Source: an uncultured Alphaproteobacteria bacterium (GTDB taxonomy: Bacteria; Pseudomonadota; Alphaproteobacteria; HIMB59). Taken from it: a stretch of DNA of 64,000 bases. The notes beneath the pieces were generated by a model. It was not told where the DNA came from. It ran no database searches and saw only the letters and a list, made by a program, of their open reading frames with translations. Location of the stretch: contig CACKEA010000001.1 in NCBI GenBank assembly GCA_902599045.1, positions 316,283-380,282 of the forward strand, in the 5' to 3' direction. Of this stretch, positions 1 to 8,321 are shown in pieces. Position 1 is the stretch's first letter. Each line of letters begins with the position of its first letter. The translations under genes and the position numbers were made by a program.

Positions 1-518
1 AATTTTCCAGAGCCATAAACAGCAGTAGTTCGATAAAGATATCCCACGCTGTATAAAAGCTTAGTATCTGGTTGTATACCTTTAGACAGTTTATCTACTA
101 CATGTTCAAAAACTCGTATTGATTTGTTAGCTCGAGATAGGCAAAGTTCCTTTTCACTCACTCTTCCCTGCTCTTGGAGAGGAACATTAGCTTTAAGCCT
201 TTCAATATCCTCTTTAGCTGGAACTCCATCAAATAAAACAAAAGATGCATCCCATTTCGTAGCTATAACTCGATCAGATCTTTCGCTATCCTCAATATGA
301 TTAGAAAAACAAATCAGGGAGTATTGTTTTTGCCCATTATTTACAACATAAACAATATGACCAAAGCCTTGATTGTCTAAGTTGAATTCTTTAGTTTGAA
401 ATTCCCAATTCTTAAACTCTCTTATAAAACTTCTAAGAAAAGACAATTTAGATTGATGAAAGGACCCAAGTCGGTCTAATTTCATGACTAATTCTGGTTT
501 TCTTAAATCTATTTGCAT
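1..518 (-). CDS. Conserved hypothetical protein, 3' part cut by the window edge
   Basis: An open frame runs from an ATG at 518 to the left edge without a stop, giving about 172 residues of an unfinished protein. Its ATG overlaps the stop of the dipeptidase-like gene by one base (TAATG), so the two are probably translationally coupled as last genes of the proXWV operon. The visible part is soluble and mixed alpha/beta, begins MQIDLRKPELVM, and near the cut reads RTTAVYGSGK. I recognise no catalytic motif. From memory, Pseudomonas dimethylglycine-catabolism loci carry a renal-dipeptidase-like gene next to a hypothetical gene; this pair may be the equivalent, but that is inference. Function unknown. 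Confidence 0.75.
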   Translation of the reverse strand, partial: MQIDLRKPELVMKLDRLGSFHQSKLSFLRSFIREFKNWEFQTKEFNLDNQGFGHIVYVVNNGQKQYSLICFSNHIEDSERSDRVIATKWDASFVLFDGVPAKEDIERLKANVPLQEQGRVSEKELCLSRANKSIRVFEHVVDKLSKGIQPDTKLLYSVGYLYRTTAVYGSGK

Positions 519-1486
519 TAATCAAACTTTTTATAAAAATTGTACCAATTATTACCCAAGATGTCGTGCGTCTCATCTTCGCTGAAGCCAACATCTTTCA
601 GACCTTTATGGAGATTTTCAAAGCCTCTGGCATCTTCAAACCATGAGGGTTGTGGAGGAAAACCTGCATTATCTAAAGTTCCTTCACCAAAATCTTTTGT
701 CTTTGTCCAAGTACCATTTCTCATCCATTCAACTATGCTATCTGGATGATGAATACAAAGATCTGAACCAATACCAATTTGCTTTATAGATATTTTTTTT
801 GTACTTTCTGCAATCATCTCACAAAATGATTGTAGAGTGCAATTTGAAGCATCTTTAAGATGGTGAGGATATAATGAGAACCCGATCATTCCACCACTAT
901 CGTTTAATGCTTTTAATACCTTATCTGATTTATTTCGAACCCCCTGATGCCAAAACAAAGGATTGGCATGACTAACAACAATTGGCTGAATAGAAATTTC
1001 AATTGCTTCCAATGTTGAAAATTCTGCGGAGTGGGACATATCAATAATCATATTTACCCGGTTCATTTCTTTGATAACCTCTCTCCCCATTCGAGTAATA
1101 CCACTATCACGTTTCTCGTAACATCCAGTAGCTAGTAATGATTGATTATTGTAAGTAAGTTGCATAAATAGTACGCCCAATTTCTTTAGAGACTCAACAT
1201 AATCAATATTATCTTCAACAGGAGAGCAATTTTGTAACCCGTAAAAAATAGCAGTCTTATTCTCGAGCCTTGCTTTAGCAATATCTTTTGAACTTTTGCC
1301 CAAAAAAATTAAATCTTTATTTTTTTCAAAATAATTATTCCAAGTCTTTATATTAGAGAGAACTTCGTCGTAATCCTCGTGATAACAAATCGTGGCGTGA
1401 ACTGCATCTAATTGTGCTTCGTGATTAATTTCAAATATTTCTCTAGACCAGTTACAATACTGAAGATTGTCGACTCGAAAATTCAT
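518..1486 (-). CDS. Membrane dipeptidase-like protein (peptidase M19 family)
   Basis: 322 residues, close to the usual 320-400 of the renal dipeptidase/M19 amidohydrolase family, which cleave dipeptides with a binuclear zinc site in a TIM barrel. Seen motifs are IIDMSHSA in the middle, VVSHANP after it and GIGSDLC near residue 240, which supply the later metal and catalytic residues. The N-terminal HxD zinc motif of classical members is not evident; the region has LDAVHATI instead, so the metal site may be altered. It lies 7 bp after the aldehyde dehydrogenase and overlaps the next gene by one base. In a betaine-type operon its substrate is probably not a free dipeptide. Family certain, substrate unknown. 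Confidence 0.85.
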   Translation of the reverse strand: MNFRVDNLQYCNWSREIFEINHEAQLDAVHATICYHEDYDEVLSNIKTWNNYFEKNKDLIFLGKSSKDIAKARLENKTAIFYGLQNCSPVEDNIDYVESLKKLGVLFMQLTYNNQSLLATGCYEKRDSGITRMGREVIKEMNRVNMIIDMSHSAEFSTLEAIEISIQPIVVSHANPLFWHQGVRNKSDKVLKALNDSGGMIGFSLYPHHLKDASNCTLQSFCEMIAESTKKISIKQIGIGSDLCIHHPDSIVEWMRNGTWTKTKDFGEGTLDNAGFPPQPSWFEDARGFENLHKGLKDVGFSEDETHDILGNNWYNFYKKFD

Positions 1487-1493
1487 CCGAGAA

Positions 1494-2933
1494 TTATACG
1501 GACCCAGAATTAATGTAGGAAGTTTTTACTTGAGAGTAAAAGTCTCTTGCGTATGTTCCTTGTTCACGAGGACCAAAACTTGAGGCTTTTCTTCCACCAA
1601 AAGGCACATGATAGTCTAAGCCAGCGGTTGGTAAATTAACAGTTGTTACACCCGTTTTAATGTTTTGCTTAAAAAACTCAGCTTTAGCTAGAGACCGAGT
1701 AATAATACCACTAGAAAGTCCGAAATCTGTTTCATTAGCAATTTCAAGAGCATGATCTAAGTTCTTTGTTGGAATTACACATGCGATCGGTCCAAACATT
1801 TCCTCTTGGTTAATACGAGATTTATTATCTCCATCAATAAACAAGGTTGGTTCCATATAATATCCTAGGGTTCTCATATTCATAGGGTTTCCTCCAAACT
1901 CAAGTTTAGCCTCACCTTTACCAATATCGATATACTCCAAGTTTGACTCAAACTGAGATTGATTTGATGCAGGTCCCATTTGTGTCCCTTCATCTAAGGC
2001 ATGTCCTACTTTTAAATTTTTTATACTTTCTAATAAGCCTTTAACAAAATCTTTATAAATATTTTCATGAACAATTAATCTTGAGGAAGCAGTACACTTT
2101 TGACCCGTTCCACCATATGCTCCATTAACTGCACATGTAATGGCTGTTTTCAAATCTGCATCATCCATAACAACTAGAGGGTTTTTAGAGCCCATTTCCA
2201 TTTGCATTTTTTTCATGGTGGATGAGGAGTTTTGATAAAGTTTTTTTCCTACCTCAACAGAACCAGTAAAAGTTATTGCTGCTATCTTAGGATGAGTTGA
2301 TATTTTGTGGCCGATATCACTTCCAGAACCTAAAACTAAATTAAATAAACCAGCAGGGATATCTTGTTTAGCAATTATCTCAGTTAAAGCGATAGCACTT
2401 CCTATTGTTAGAGAGGCTGGTTTTAAGATCACTGCATTACCACACATCATTGCAGGTGCTGCTTTCCATGCGGGAATTGCTATCGGAAAATTCCATGGTG
2501 AAATAATACCAATTACACCAAGAGGCTCTCTTGAGATTTCAACCTGAAATCCAGGTCTAGTTGAAGGAATTTTCTCACCATATAAACGTAAACACTCTGA
2601 CCCGTAATACTGAAATTGTTGGCCAGCTCTTGCTACTTCCCCAATACCCTCGTTTAATGGTTTCCCCTCTTCGCGAGATAATAATTCTCCAATTTGTTGA
2701 GACTTTTGGATTAGTTCATTACCTATCTTTATAAGTATCTGTGATTTCTTTTCAATTCCTACGGTCTCCCACTCTTTTTGAGCGATAGCGGCAGAACGAA
2801 TAGATTGTTCAAATTGTTCATCAGTACAAGTAGTATACTCATCGATCAATTCGGAAGTGTCAGAAGGGTTAATATTTTTAATTGAACTGGTGCCCTCGAC
2901 CCACTGGCCTGCAATATAGTTAGATTTTTTCAT
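1494..2933 (-). CDS. NAD(P)-dependent aldehyde dehydrogenase
   Basis: 479 residues, full length for the aldehyde dehydrogenase superfamily. The Rossmann part contains SPWNFP (Asn about 148), the general-base Glu246 lies in MQMEMGSKNP, and the catalytic Cys280 is in GQKCTASS. The EMGSKNP form and overall sequence resemble alpha-ketoglutaric semialdehyde dehydrogenases and succinate-semialdehyde-type enzymes more than betaine aldehyde dehydrogenases; this is judged by eye. It follows proV by 3 bp and precedes the dipeptidase-like gene by 7 bp, so it is part of the transporter operon and probably oxidises an aldehyde formed while breaking down the imported compound. Exact substrate is not deducible. 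Confidence 0.9.
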   Translation of the reverse strand: MKKSNYIAGQWVEGTSSIKNINPSDTSELIDEYTTCTDEQFEQSIRSAAIAQKEWETVGIEKKSQILIKIGNELIQKSQQIGELLSREEGKPLNEGIGEVARAGQQFQYYGSECLRLYGEKIPSTRPGFQVEISREPLGVIGIISPWNFPIAIPAWKAAPAMMCGNAVILKPASLTIGSAIALTEIIAKQDIPAGLFNLVLGSGSDIGHKISTHPKIAAITFTGSVEVGKKLYQNSSSTMKKMQMEMGSKNPLVVMDDADLKTAITCAVNGAYGGTGQKCTASSRLIVHENIYKDFVKGLLESIKNLKVGHALDEGTQMGPASNQSQFESNLEYIDIGKGEAKLEFGGNPMNMRTLGYYMEPTLFIDGDNKSRINQEEMFGPIACVIPTKNLDHALEIANETDFGLSSGIITRSLAKAEFFKQNIKTGVTTVNLPTAGLDYHVPFGGRKASSFGPREQGTYARDFYSQVKTSYINSGSV

Positions 2934-2936
2934 ATA

Positions 2937-3959
2937 TTATCTTTTTAAGATCTCGGAAAGTTTTTTTGTAGATAAAAAACCTACATTTTTTTTGTCTTTG
3001 TCTTGAATAATTAAGTTATCGGGTTTATCAGAAATAACTTTATCAATAAAACGATCAATAAAATCATCTTGGTCTATTGGCATAGCCCCACTAAGATCTT
3101 GGCCATTAATTTCACTCATTATATGTTTTGCTTTAATCACTCTTGCTCTATTTACATCTTCTACGAAGTCTTTTACATACTTTGTTTTTGGATTTAGCAA
3201 AATCTCTGCGGGTATTCCCTCTTGATCCATAATTCCATCTTTTAAAATAGCAATACGGTCTCCAATTTTTAAAGCCTCGTCAAGGTCATGTGTAATAAAA
3301 ACAACTGTTTTATGAAGTTCGTCCTGAAGTTCTAAAAGTATATCTTGCATATCTTTACGGATTAAAGGATCCAGTGCACTAAAAGCTTCATCCATTAAAA
3401 GAATATCACCGTCATTAGTTAAGGCCCTTGCTAAACCAACGCGTTGTTGCATTCCACCAGATAAATGTTGAGGATATTTATCTTCATAACCTGATAAACC
3501 AACTCTTTCAATCCAACGAAGAGCACTTTTGTTAGCATCCTCTTCACTAATATTCTGTATATGAAGACCAAAAATGGTATTTTGCAAAACAGTTTTATGT
3601 GGAAGTAAGGCAAAACGTTGGAAGACCATTGCGGTTTTGCTTCTTCTAAAACTTCGAAGTTCCTCTTCATTCATTTTTAAAACTTCATCACCATCGACAG
3701 TTACACTCCCATCTGTGGGTTCAATTAACCTATTGATATGTCTAATTAAAGTTGATTTTCCAGATCCAGATAATCCCATAACAACCTGAACAGATTGAGC
3801 GTGAATATCGAGGTTAATATCTTTTAGTCCAAGAACATGATTATGTTTTTCCAGCAATTCATCTTTTCCAACTCCATTTTTTACGTTCTCCATTGCACCT
3901 TTGGGATTTTTTCCAAAGATTTTATAAAGATTTTTAATCTGTATTTTTGCTTCTGACAT
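2937..3959 (-). CDS. proV: Glycine betaine/proline-type ABC transporter, ATP-binding subunit ProV
   Basis: 340 residues. It has the N-terminal extension typical of ProV/OpuAA before the nucleotide-binding domain, Walker A GLSGSGKS at residues 62-69, the Q-loop VFQRFALLPHKT, signature LSGGMQQR, Walker B ILLMDEAFSALD and the switch His in FITHDLDEA. The last 70 residues are a short regulatory tail, less than two full CBS repeats. It energises uptake through ProW with substrate delivered by ProX. It abuts proW with no gap (proW stop and proV ATG adjacent) and is followed 3 bp later by the aldehyde dehydrogenase. The compatible solute (betaine, proline betaine, DMSP or similar) cannot be fixed from sequence alone. 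Confidence 0.95.
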   Translation of the reverse strand: MSEAKIQIKNLYKIFGKNPKGAMENVKNGVGKDELLEKHNHVLGLKDINLDIHAQSVQVVMGLSGSGKSTLIRHINRLIEPTDGSVTVDGDEVLKMNEEELRSFRRSKTAMVFQRFALLPHKTVLQNTIFGLHIQNISEEDANKSALRWIERVGLSGYEDKYPQHLSGGMQQRVGLARALTNDGDILLMDEAFSALDPLIRKDMQDILLELQDELHKTVVFITHDLDEALKIGDRIAILKDGIMDQEGIPAEILLNPKTKYVKDFVEDVNRARVIKAKHIMSEINGQDLSGAMPIDQDDFIDRFIDKVISDKPDNLIIQDKDKKNVGFLSTKKLSEILKR

Positions 3960-4850
3960 TTATACTATTTTACCGGAGCGATGTTTTTGAATACGTTGAC
4001 CATAAGACTGAGATACTCTATCAAAAACAATAGCCACGATTACTATGGCAAGTCCATATAATACACCTTTGGTAAAATATTGATTATATATAGATTGTAA
4101 AACTGGTTGGCCTAAGCCTTTCACACCTATCATTGAAGCAATAATAACCATTGCCAAAGCCATCATGATGGTCTGATTAATGCCAGCAAAAATTGTTGGT
4201 AAAGCCAAAGGGAGTTGAACCTGATATAGCTTTTGTTTTTTGGTAGCACCAAATGCATCTGCAGCTTCCAAAGCCTCTTTATCCACTTCTCGAATACCTA
4301 AATTAGTGAGTCTAATTAAAGGAGGTATTGCATAAATTACAACAGCAATCAATCCTGGTATCTTTCCAATGCCCATTAACATTACGATAGGTATCAAATA
4401 CACAAATGGTGGCATTGTTTGCATGACATCTAAAATTGGGGTAACTATACTTTGCGTACGATCAGATCTAGACATTGCTATTCCTGTCGGTAGGCCTATA
4501 ACAACGGACATAATCACTGAAGTAAGTATGATAGCAATAGTGCTCATTGTTTCATCCCACATCCTAAAGTACCCTATAAATACAAAAGCTAAAAAAGTTC
4601 CAATAACTAACTTAATACTCCTACTTCCCCAATAGGTAAGACCTAAAAGAACAATCATAAAAATTGGCCAAGGTGTAGCAATGAGGGTTTTTTCAAAAAA
4701 AACTAGCATTTTAAGGAGAGGATCAAACATTGCATCAATTAAATCTCCCCACTCACGAGCAAAATCTTTATAACTAGCATCAACGCCCTTTTTGAATTCG
4801 CGAAACTGCTTGTTAGGCATTTCTGGAAAATCTGTTAGAAAATTAGACAT
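3960..4850 (-). CDS. proW: Glycine betaine/proline-type ABC transporter, permease ProW
   Basis: 296 residues, with a soluble N-terminal stretch of about 50 residues and then six or seven hydrophobic segments, as in ProW. The EAA-like cytoplasmic loop that contacts ProV reads EAADAFGATKKQ around residue 200. It forms the membrane channel of the transporter. The gene lies directly before proV and 65 bp after proX; that gap holds a strong terminator, so proW is probably expressed by read-through at a lower level than proX. Confidence 0.94.
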   Translation of the reverse strand: MSNFLTDFPEMPNKQFREFKKGVDASYKDFAREWGDLIDAMFDPLLKMLVFFEKTLIATPWPIFMIVLLGLTYWGSRSIKLVIGTFLAFVFIGYFRMWDETMSTIAIILTSVIMSVVIGLPTGIAMSRSDRTQSIVTPILDVMQTMPPFVYLIPIVMLMGIGKIPGLIAVVIYAIPPLIRLTNLGIREVDKEALEAADAFGATKKQKLYQVQLPLALPTIFAGINQTIMMALAMVIIASMIGVKGLGQPVLQSIYNQYFTKGVLYGLAIVIVAIVFDRVSQSYGQRIQKHRSGKIV

Positions 4851-4876
4851 GTATGTATAAATTCATTTCAAAAAAA

Positions 4877-4899
4877 ACCTGGGGACATAGTCCCCAGGT
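4877..4899 (-). terminator. Rho-independent terminator/attenuator between proX and proW
   Basis: Read on the minus strand this is a perfect 9-bp GC-rich stem (4878-4886 with 4890-4898, extendable by one A-T pair), a 3-nt loop and then eight T residues (complement of 4870-4877). It lies 17 bases after the proX stop and before proW in the same operon, so it should partly stop transcription after proX. Confidence 0.88.
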
Positions 4900-4915
4900 A
4901 AAGTAATACAAGCTT

Positions 4916-5914
4916 TTATAGAGAGTTTTGTATATCTAGTTTTTGGTCAAATGGTACCCATTGTCCCCAAACATTAGAAAAATTCTCTAAGAAATAGTAA
5001 GCTGTCTCTTCAGCCTCAGCTTGATTTTCTTCTTTCCATGCGAGTATTTGACTTAGAAGAGTATTGTTAAAGCTTCTCTTCTCCAAGTATCCCATAACTT
5101 CAGAATTTCCTAGCATATCTTTACCAACATAAGTTTCCACTGTTGAGGCAGGATATTTATTTCTGCCTGGAGCTTCTACATTTAGATCATTGATTTCTGA
5201 AAGCCAAGTTTCTTGGTTGTGATCAACACCTTCATCAAGTTTTGTCATATCATACTTACCAAGGATAGCTGTTGGGCCCCAGTAGTAACCCATCCAACCT
5301 TCACCTTTGTTGTATGCCTCACCCATTGCACCTGAAAGAGCACCACCTGAACCTGGATCAATAAATTCAAATCCAGCATCAGCCATACCGAATGCCTTAA
5401 ACATTTGAGTTGTAGTAATCTGACAGTTCCAACCAGCAGGACATCCGTAGAAACCAGCTACACTTGAATCTTCAGGGTGTGGGAATAAATCAGGTCTTGC
5501 AAGAGCATCATCGATAGTAACAATACCATGTTCTTGAGCTATGTATGTTGGTATCCAAATTGCTTCCTCACCACCATCCTCAAACACTTTACCAACGTTT
5601 TTGATTAAACCCTCAGCTTCAGCAGGATCTAAGATTGGCTTAATATTTTGAGACCATAATTCAGGAGCTATTGAAGGCTCACCTTTTTCAACTAGAGATG
5701 TTGCTGTTGGCATAGTATCTCCAGGAATTAATTCCACTTCACATCCAAGTCCTCTTAAGAGAACAGCGTCGATGTGTGCGATGACCTGAGCAGAAGCCCA
5801 GTTCATTTCTGCAATTGTAACATTACTGCAGTGTGCCCCAGCTTTAACATTAGAAGAAATGGAGGTTATCCCTAATGCAAGGAAGAGCGCGGTAAATAAT
5901 CGTAAAATTGACAT
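4916..5914 (-). CDS. proX: Glycine betaine/proline-type substrate-binding protein ProX
   Basis: 332 residues with a signal peptide (MSILRLF followed by a hydrophobic core) that would be cleaved near NVKA/GAHC. The mature protein is an OpuAC-family periplasmic binding protein; early Trp residues in EMNWASA and PELWSQN and later ones such as WMGYYWGP are the kind that form the aromatic box for quaternary ammonium groups. It is the first gene of the operon and has a strong ribosome site, GGAGG, five bases before the ATG. A terminator follows it. In marine alphaproteobacteria such proteins are among the most abundant, which fits this layout. Confidence 0.94.
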   Translation of the reverse strand: MSILRLFTALFLALGITSISSNVKAGAHCSNVTIAEMNWASAQVIAHIDAVLLRGLGCEVELIPGDTMPTATSLVEKGEPSIAPELWSQNIKPILDPAEAEGLIKNVGKVFEDGGEEAIWIPTYIAQEHGIVTIDDALARPDLFPHPEDSSVAGFYGCPAGWNCQITTTQMFKAFGMADAGFEFIDPGSGGALSGAMGEAYNKGEGWMGYYWGPTAILGKYDMTKLDEGVDHNQETWLSEINDLNVEAPGRNKYPASTVETYVGKDMLGNSEVMGYLEKRSFNNTLLSQILAWKEENQAEAEETAYYFLENFSNVWGQWVPFDQKLDIQNSL

Positions 5915-6042
5915 ATTTCCTCCTTATGTAGATATATCTAAATATATATAAACATTTAGGACATAATCATGCAAATAGTATTTGTGTCTAAATTGTCTTA
6001 TAAGCTCTATTTATCTTGATTCATTTAATAAAAGTCATTTAA

Positions 6043-7041
6043 TTGATTATATTGCCTTATTTTAAAAAATCTCTGGCCAAAAATTTAGCTTCTGAAAAGC
6101 TGTTAAAATCAGGTTGCTCTGTAAAAAATTCCAAGGGAATAATTGATGGTATAATTGACGCCGAACATTGCAACATCAAAAGTCACGGTTTTCACTATTT
6201 ACCAATATATTGCAATCATCTTAAGATAGGTAAGATAAAAGGTAAAGCTTCCCCAACATTTGAACAAATTTCTAATTCATCGATCAAAGTTGATGCAGAT
6301 AATGGTTTTGCACACACAGCAATTTATATCGGTTTAAAGCATTTAATTGAAATGAGTTCCAACGAGGGAATTTCCTGCATGTCTATTTACAATTCATATA
6401 ACTGTGGAGTTCTTGGTTTTCACACCAAAAGAATAGCTGAAAAAAATTTAATCGGATTAGGTTTCACAAATGCACCAGCTTCAATAGCACCTATTGGAGG
6501 TATTAAACCAGTGATTGGAACTAACCCTTATTCAATAGCAGTACCCTTAAATGGAAAACCTTCAATTGTTATTGATCAATCTGCCAGCGTTGTAGCAAAA
6601 AGTGAAATTTCTGTAAGAGCAAAAACTGACGAGCCAATACCAAAGGGATGGGCATATGATAAAGATGGTAAAGTTACGACAAATGCAAAAGAGGCTCTTA
6701 AAGGAACAATGGCTCCTAGTGGTGGTTACAAAGGTTTTAGCACAGGATTATTGGTTGAAATCTTAACAGCATGTGTAGCTGGAGGAAACTTAGGCACACA
6801 AGCCTCATCATTTGCAGGTGAGGATGGCGGCCCCCCATCTACAGGTCAATTTTTTATAGCTATTAATCCAAAAAAATTTAATCAAGATTTTGAATCTCGT
6901 TTAGAGCAACTTCTTATTTCCATTGCATCCCAAGAAGGTTCCAGAGTGCCTGGTTCAAAGCGATTGAAAGCATTTGAAGAAAATATTAATAAAGATATTT
7001 TTATTTCAGATGAACTTATGAGTCGTATCGATCAAATTTAA
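6043..7041 (+). CDS. Malate/L-lactate dehydrogenase (Ldh2) family oxidoreductase
   Basis: 332 residues of the Ldh2/ComC/DpkA family, NAD(P)H-dependent enzymes that are not Rossmann-fold malate dehydrogenases. Seen features are IKSHGFHYLP near residue 50 (the family ASHG(x)xR catalytic His region), GTNPYSIAVP and APSGGYKGFSTGL, which line the cofactor pocket. Members reduce 2-keto acids or cyclic imines such as delta-1-pyrroline-2-carboxylate. It is divergent from proX, which could hint at proline- or hydroxyproline-derived substrates, but that is inference. A stop codon lies directly before 6043, so the start must be TTG 6043 or TTG 6052. Confidence 0.85.
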   Translation: MIILPYFKKSLAKNLASEKLLKSGCSVKNSKGIIDGIIDAEHCNIKSHGFHYLPIYCNHLKIGKIKGKASPTFEQISNSSIKVDADNGFAHTAIYIGLKHLIEMSSNEGISCMSIYNSYNCGVLGFHTKRIAEKNLIGLGFTNAPASIAPIGGIKPVIGTNPYSIAVPLNGKPSIVIDQSASVVAKSEISVRAKTDEPIPKGWAYDKDGKVTTNAKEALKGTMAPSGGYKGFSTGLLVEILTACVAGGNLGTQASSFAGEDGGPPSTGQFFIAINPKKFNQDFESRLEQLLISIASQEGSRVPGSKRLKAFEENINKDIFISDELMSRIDQI

Positions 7042-7626
7042 TTATTTTTTTGTAACAGCATATGGAGCAAACGTAGCATCAGTTTTTTTAGTTCCTGAAC
7101 TAATATTTTTAGCAGGGATACCAACCATAATTCCACCTTTAGGTACGTCTTTAGTAACAACAGCATTTGAACCAATACGTGCACAACTCTTTACTAAAAC
7201 AGGGCCCAATATTTGAGCACCAGATCCTACAATCACATCATCTTCAAGAGTAGGGTGTCTTTTAACGCCTACTTGTTCTGAGGATTTAATAGCAGGAGAT
7301 ATTCCACCTAAAGTTACTCCATGATAAATAGTAACGTTGTTGCCTATCTCAGCTGTCTCTCCAATCACAACACCCATTCCATGATCAATAAAAAAATTTT
7401 TTCCAATTTTTGCAGCAGGGTGAATTTCAATTCCAGTCAAAAATCTAGATAATTGTGAGATCATTCTTCCTAAAATTTTTAAATTAAGTTCCCAGATGAA
7501 ATTTGCTATCCGATGAAAGAACACTGCTTTAACTCCCGGGTATGTTAGAATAATAAGTAATAACGAGGTCGCTGCAGGATCTCTGGCTTTAATGGACTCA
7601 ATATATTTTTTTAAATTATCAAACAT
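7042..7626 (-). CDS. cysE: Serine O-acetyltransferase (short type)
   Basis: 194 residues. It makes O-acetylserine from serine and acetyl-CoA, the first step of cysteine synthesis. The first 60 residues are the short helical part (ARDPAA, FFHRIAN), followed by a left-handed beta-helix of hexapeptide repeats with the active-site [15 protein letters not shown] and the HGVTLGG segment, both hallmarks of serine acetyltransferases. It lacks the long N-terminal domain of E. coli CysE, as in SrpH/EpsC-like forms. It ends immediately beside the convergent upstream gene with no gap. Confidence 0.92.
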   Translation of the reverse strand: MFDNLKKYIESIKARDPAATSLLLIILTYPGVKAVFFHRIANFIWELNLKILGRMISQLSRFLTGIEIHPAAKIGKNFFIDHGMGVVIGETAEIGNNVTIYHGVTLGGISPAIKSSEQVGVKRHPTLEDDVIVGSGAQILGPVLVKSCARIGSNAVVTKDVPKGGIMVGIPAKNISSGTKKTDATFAPYAVTKK

Positions 7627-7720
7627 ATCTATTATACAGATAAGGCTTATCGCTCTAAGATCAAGTCTTTAATGAATAATTATATAAATGAATGCGATTA
7701 ATTGTTAGATTGATAGTTAA

Positions 7721-8149
7721 ATGTTCACAATAGAAAAACCAAAACAAATACATCTACAGAGTTGGAAGAATATAATCAATGAGAGTGCCTCATCAAATTC
7801 TTTTCAATTTGATGAAGTAAATTTTAGTTTATTTTGGACGTGTGTATTTCAGGATGACTACTTTGCTTTTGCAGCAAAAAATAAAGATAAATTTATGGGA
7901 ATTATTGTTGCAAAAATTAATGAGACTTATTATGAAAAAAATATTGTTTTAGATGTTTTGTACGTATTGCAAGATTTTAGAAAAATTGGTGTTGCAAGAT
8001 CTTTAATGAACAAAGTAGAAGAAATAGCAAAAGATCAAAAGCTTGATCTCATTATTAAAGGAGTAGAAAAAAGTAATTTACTCGCTCAGAAGCTTTTTAA
8101 AAATTACACTGTTGTTAATAGAACGAGATATCTGAAAAAGCATAATTGA
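7721..8149 (+). CDS. GNAT family N-acetyltransferase
   Basis: 142 residues, the normal size of a stand-alone GNAT domain. The acetyl-CoA pyrophosphate-binding motif A is visible as RKIGVARSLM (R-x-x-G-x-A) near residue 90, preceded by the beta-4 strand LDVLYVLQDF. A C-terminal YTVVNRTRYLKK matches the final strands of the fold. The acceptor (small molecule or protein N terminus) cannot be told. It stands alone between cysE and a tiny membrane-protein gene. Confidence 0.85.
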   Translation: MFTIEKPKQIHLQSWKNIINESASSNSFQFDEVNFSLFWTCVFQDDYFAFAAKNKDKFMGIIVAKINETYYEKNIVLDVLYVLQDFRKIGVARSLMNKVEEIAKDQKLDLIIKGVEKSNLLAQKLFKNYTVVNRTRYLKKHN

Positions 8150-8180
8150 TTTTGATTAATTTATATTATATTTAAATATT

Positions 8181-8321
8181 ATGGCTGATCCCGATAAAAA
8201 TGGTGAAAATTATGATAAGAAAAATAGATGGGTATGGATTATAATTGTTCTAATTACGTTGAGCTCAGTTTATGTAATGTCAAAAATATTTATTCAGACA
8301 CCTTGGCAGTACCTGCAGTAG
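8181..8321 (+). CDS. Small single-span membrane protein, 46 aa
   Basis: A 46-residue frame starting MADPDKNGENYD, with a polar N terminus of 16 residues, one hydrophobic segment (about 17-37, WVWIIIVLITLSSVYV) and a short tail. It begins 31 bp after the GNAT gene and its end overlaps the convergent SbmA-like gene by 32 bp. No ribosome site is obvious. The charged-then-hydrophobic layout is protein-like rather than random, but there is no recognised family and it might not be real. Confidence 0.4.
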   Translation: MADPDKNGENYDKKNRWVWIIIVLITLSSVYVMSKIFIQTPWQYLQ

